A program made the position numbers and the translations under genes. Below, piece after piece: positions 33,935-34,847 of a DNA stretch of 34,847 nucleotides. The stretch's first letter is position 1. Every line of letters starts with the position of its first letter. Source of the DNA: Oxalobacteraceae bacterium (GTDB lineage Bacteria; Pseudomonadota; Gammaproteobacteria; Burkholderiales; Burkholderiaceae_D); contig JAIXTG010000114.1 of the NCBI GenBank assembly GCA_027484285.1, forward strand, positions 1-34,847, written 5' to 3'. The notes beneath the pieces were generated by a model that had not been told where the DNA came from, did not search any database, and was given only the letters and a program-made list of their open reading frames with translations.

Positions 33935-34847
33935 TTAGCGGATCGCGTCGCCCGCGTCTTCCTGCAGCACACGGCGGGAGACGATGACGCGCATGATTTC
34001 GTTGGTGCCTTCGAGAATCTGGTGCACGCGGGTGTCGCGTGCCAGCCGTTCCAGCGGAAACTCATTCAGGTAGCCATAGCCACCGTGCAGTTGCAGGGCT
34101 TCGTTGCAGACGGCGAAACCAATGTCGGTGGCGAAGCGCTTGGCCATCGCGCAGTAGGTGCAGGCCTCAACGTGGCACGCATCCAACTTGAATGCCGCCA
34201 GGCGCACCATCTGGCGCGCGGCAACCAGCTCGGTAGCCATGTCCGCCAAGCGGAACTGCAACGCCTGCAGACTGGCCAGCGGCTGGCCGAACTGCTGGCG
34301 CTCGTGCAGGTAACGCCGCGCGGCGTCAAGCGCGCCCTGCGCGCCGCCAACGGAGCAGGTCGCAATGTTGATGCGTCCGCCGTCCAGCCCCTTCATCGCA
34401 ATGCGGAAGCCCTGGCCTTCCTCGCCCAGCAGGCATTCGGGGCCGACGCGAACGTTGTCGAACGCGATGGCGCGTGTGGGCTGGCTGTTCCAACCCATCT
34501 TGTGCTCCTTCTTGCCGTAGCTGACGCCTAGCGCATCGGCTGGCACTGCGAAGGCCGAGATGCCGGCCGGTCCGGCGCCGCCGGTGCGCGCCATCAGCAC
34601 CAGCACGTCGGTGACACCGGCGCCAGAGATGAAGGCCTTGCCCCCGTTGATGACCCAGTGCTCGCCGTCCCATTCCGCCTTCGTCTTCAGCGCGCCAGCA
34701 TCGGAGCCGGCACCGGGTTCGGTCAGGCAGTAGGAGGCGAGTTTGCGGCCGCTGGCCAGATCGTGTCCCCAGCGCTCGCAAACGGCATCGCTGCCCCAGC
34801 TACCCAGCATCCACGTGGCCATGTTGTGGATGGTGATGAAGGCTGTC
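33935..34847 (-). CDS. Isobutyryl-CoA dehydrogenase (acyl-CoA dehydrogenase), 5' end outside window
   Basis: FAD-dependent acyl-CoA dehydrogenase. The frame is open to the window edge (TAFITIHNMATW before the first ATG at 34822), so about 304 residues are present and some 80 N-terminal residues are missing. Visible are CLTEPGAGSDAGALKTKAE (FAD/substrate region), the mid-domain strand, GQPLASLQALQFRLADMAT, and the catalytic Glu in HQILEGTNEIMRVIVSR. The phrase STAAFITIHNMA-like and the following hydratase and HIBCH genes favour isobutyryl-CoA dehydrogenase (ACAD8 type) over other short-chain enzymes. It is the first visible gene of the leftward valine unit. Confidence 0.88.
   Translation of the reverse strand, partial: TAFITIHNMATWMLGSWGSDAVCERWGHDLASGRKLASYCLTEPGAGSDAGALKTKAEWDGEHWVINGGKAFISGAGVTDVLVLMARTGGAGPAGISAFAVPADALGVSYGKKEHKMGWNSQPTRAIAFDNVRVGPECLLGEEGQGFRIAMKGLDGGRINIATCSVGGAQGALDAARRYLHERQQFGQPLASLQALQFRLADMATELVAARQMVRLAAFKLDACHVEACTYCAMAKRFATDIGFAVCNEALQLHGGYGYLNEFPLERLARDTRVHQILEGTNEIMRVIVSRRVLQEDAGDAIR

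Noticed and set aside
15657..34847. Second copy of the tRNA-Gly 3' end (attR)
   Set aside because: No repeat of the TTCGATTCCCTTCACCCGC core was recognised by eye, so no right boundary is claimed.

Overview
The window looks like the chromosome of a GC-rich betaproteobacterium of the order Burkholderiales. The core gene order (leuS, lptE, holA, proA) and the codon use fit that order, and an Oxalobacteraceae-like host is my guess rather than something proven by the sequence. Two parts of different character meet at a tRNA gene.

Positions 1-13491 are ordinary chromosome. They hold the 3' part of leuS, then lptE, holA, proA, a HemJ-like membrane protein, a DsbA-fold isomerase and a THUMP-domain RNA methyltransferase, all rightward. 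Next come a leftward Ser/Pro-rich protein of unknown function, a succinate-semialdehyde dehydrogenase with a Bcr/CflA exporter, a small exported protein, a small helix-turn-helix protein, a 2-keto-4-pentenoate hydratase-like enzyme and tRNA-Gly(CCC).

From 13492 on the sequence looks like a genomic island or integrative element. A large P4-type tyrosine recombinase of the kind found on ICEclc-like elements lies just after the 3' end of the tRNA. The cargo at 15.7-22.8 kb is the most interesting part. It holds queH and a metR-like LysR gene (leftward), then a flavin reductase gene, a DUF1852 gene (mesX) and a core methionine synthase gene (mesD), then full-length metE (rightward). A 37-bp element, 33/37 identical between its two copies and carrying an imperfect palindrome over a -35 box, precedes both the flavin reductase-mesX-mesD unit and metE. 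All three enzyme solutions here (QueH, MesD/MesX, MetE) are cobalamin-independent replacements for B12-dependent enzymes (QueG, MetH), so the cargo reads as a B12-bypass module under one regulator.

After metE the sequence is mobile-element debris. A glyA remnant is cut by an IS110-family (IS1111-type) element, which is itself cut by a 1.2-kb IS5 element with a CTAG target duplication. A reduced mercury locus follows (merR divergent from merT-merP and a GDCCVxC protein gene, with no merA), then an IS66 element with tnpA, tnpB and tnpC whose tnpC end runs into the 3' end of merR. Beyond it are a 3' gene fragment and an HD-domain phosphohydrolase.

The window closes with a leftward valine-catabolism operon, in order of transcription: isobutyryl-CoA dehydrogenase (cut by the window end), enoyl-CoA hydratase, 3-hydroxyisobutyryl-CoA hydrolase and 3-hydroxyisobutyrate dehydrogenase. 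I cannot tell whether it is still inside the island. No second copy of the tRNA 3' end that would mark the far boundary was recognised. No CRISPR array or rRNA was seen.
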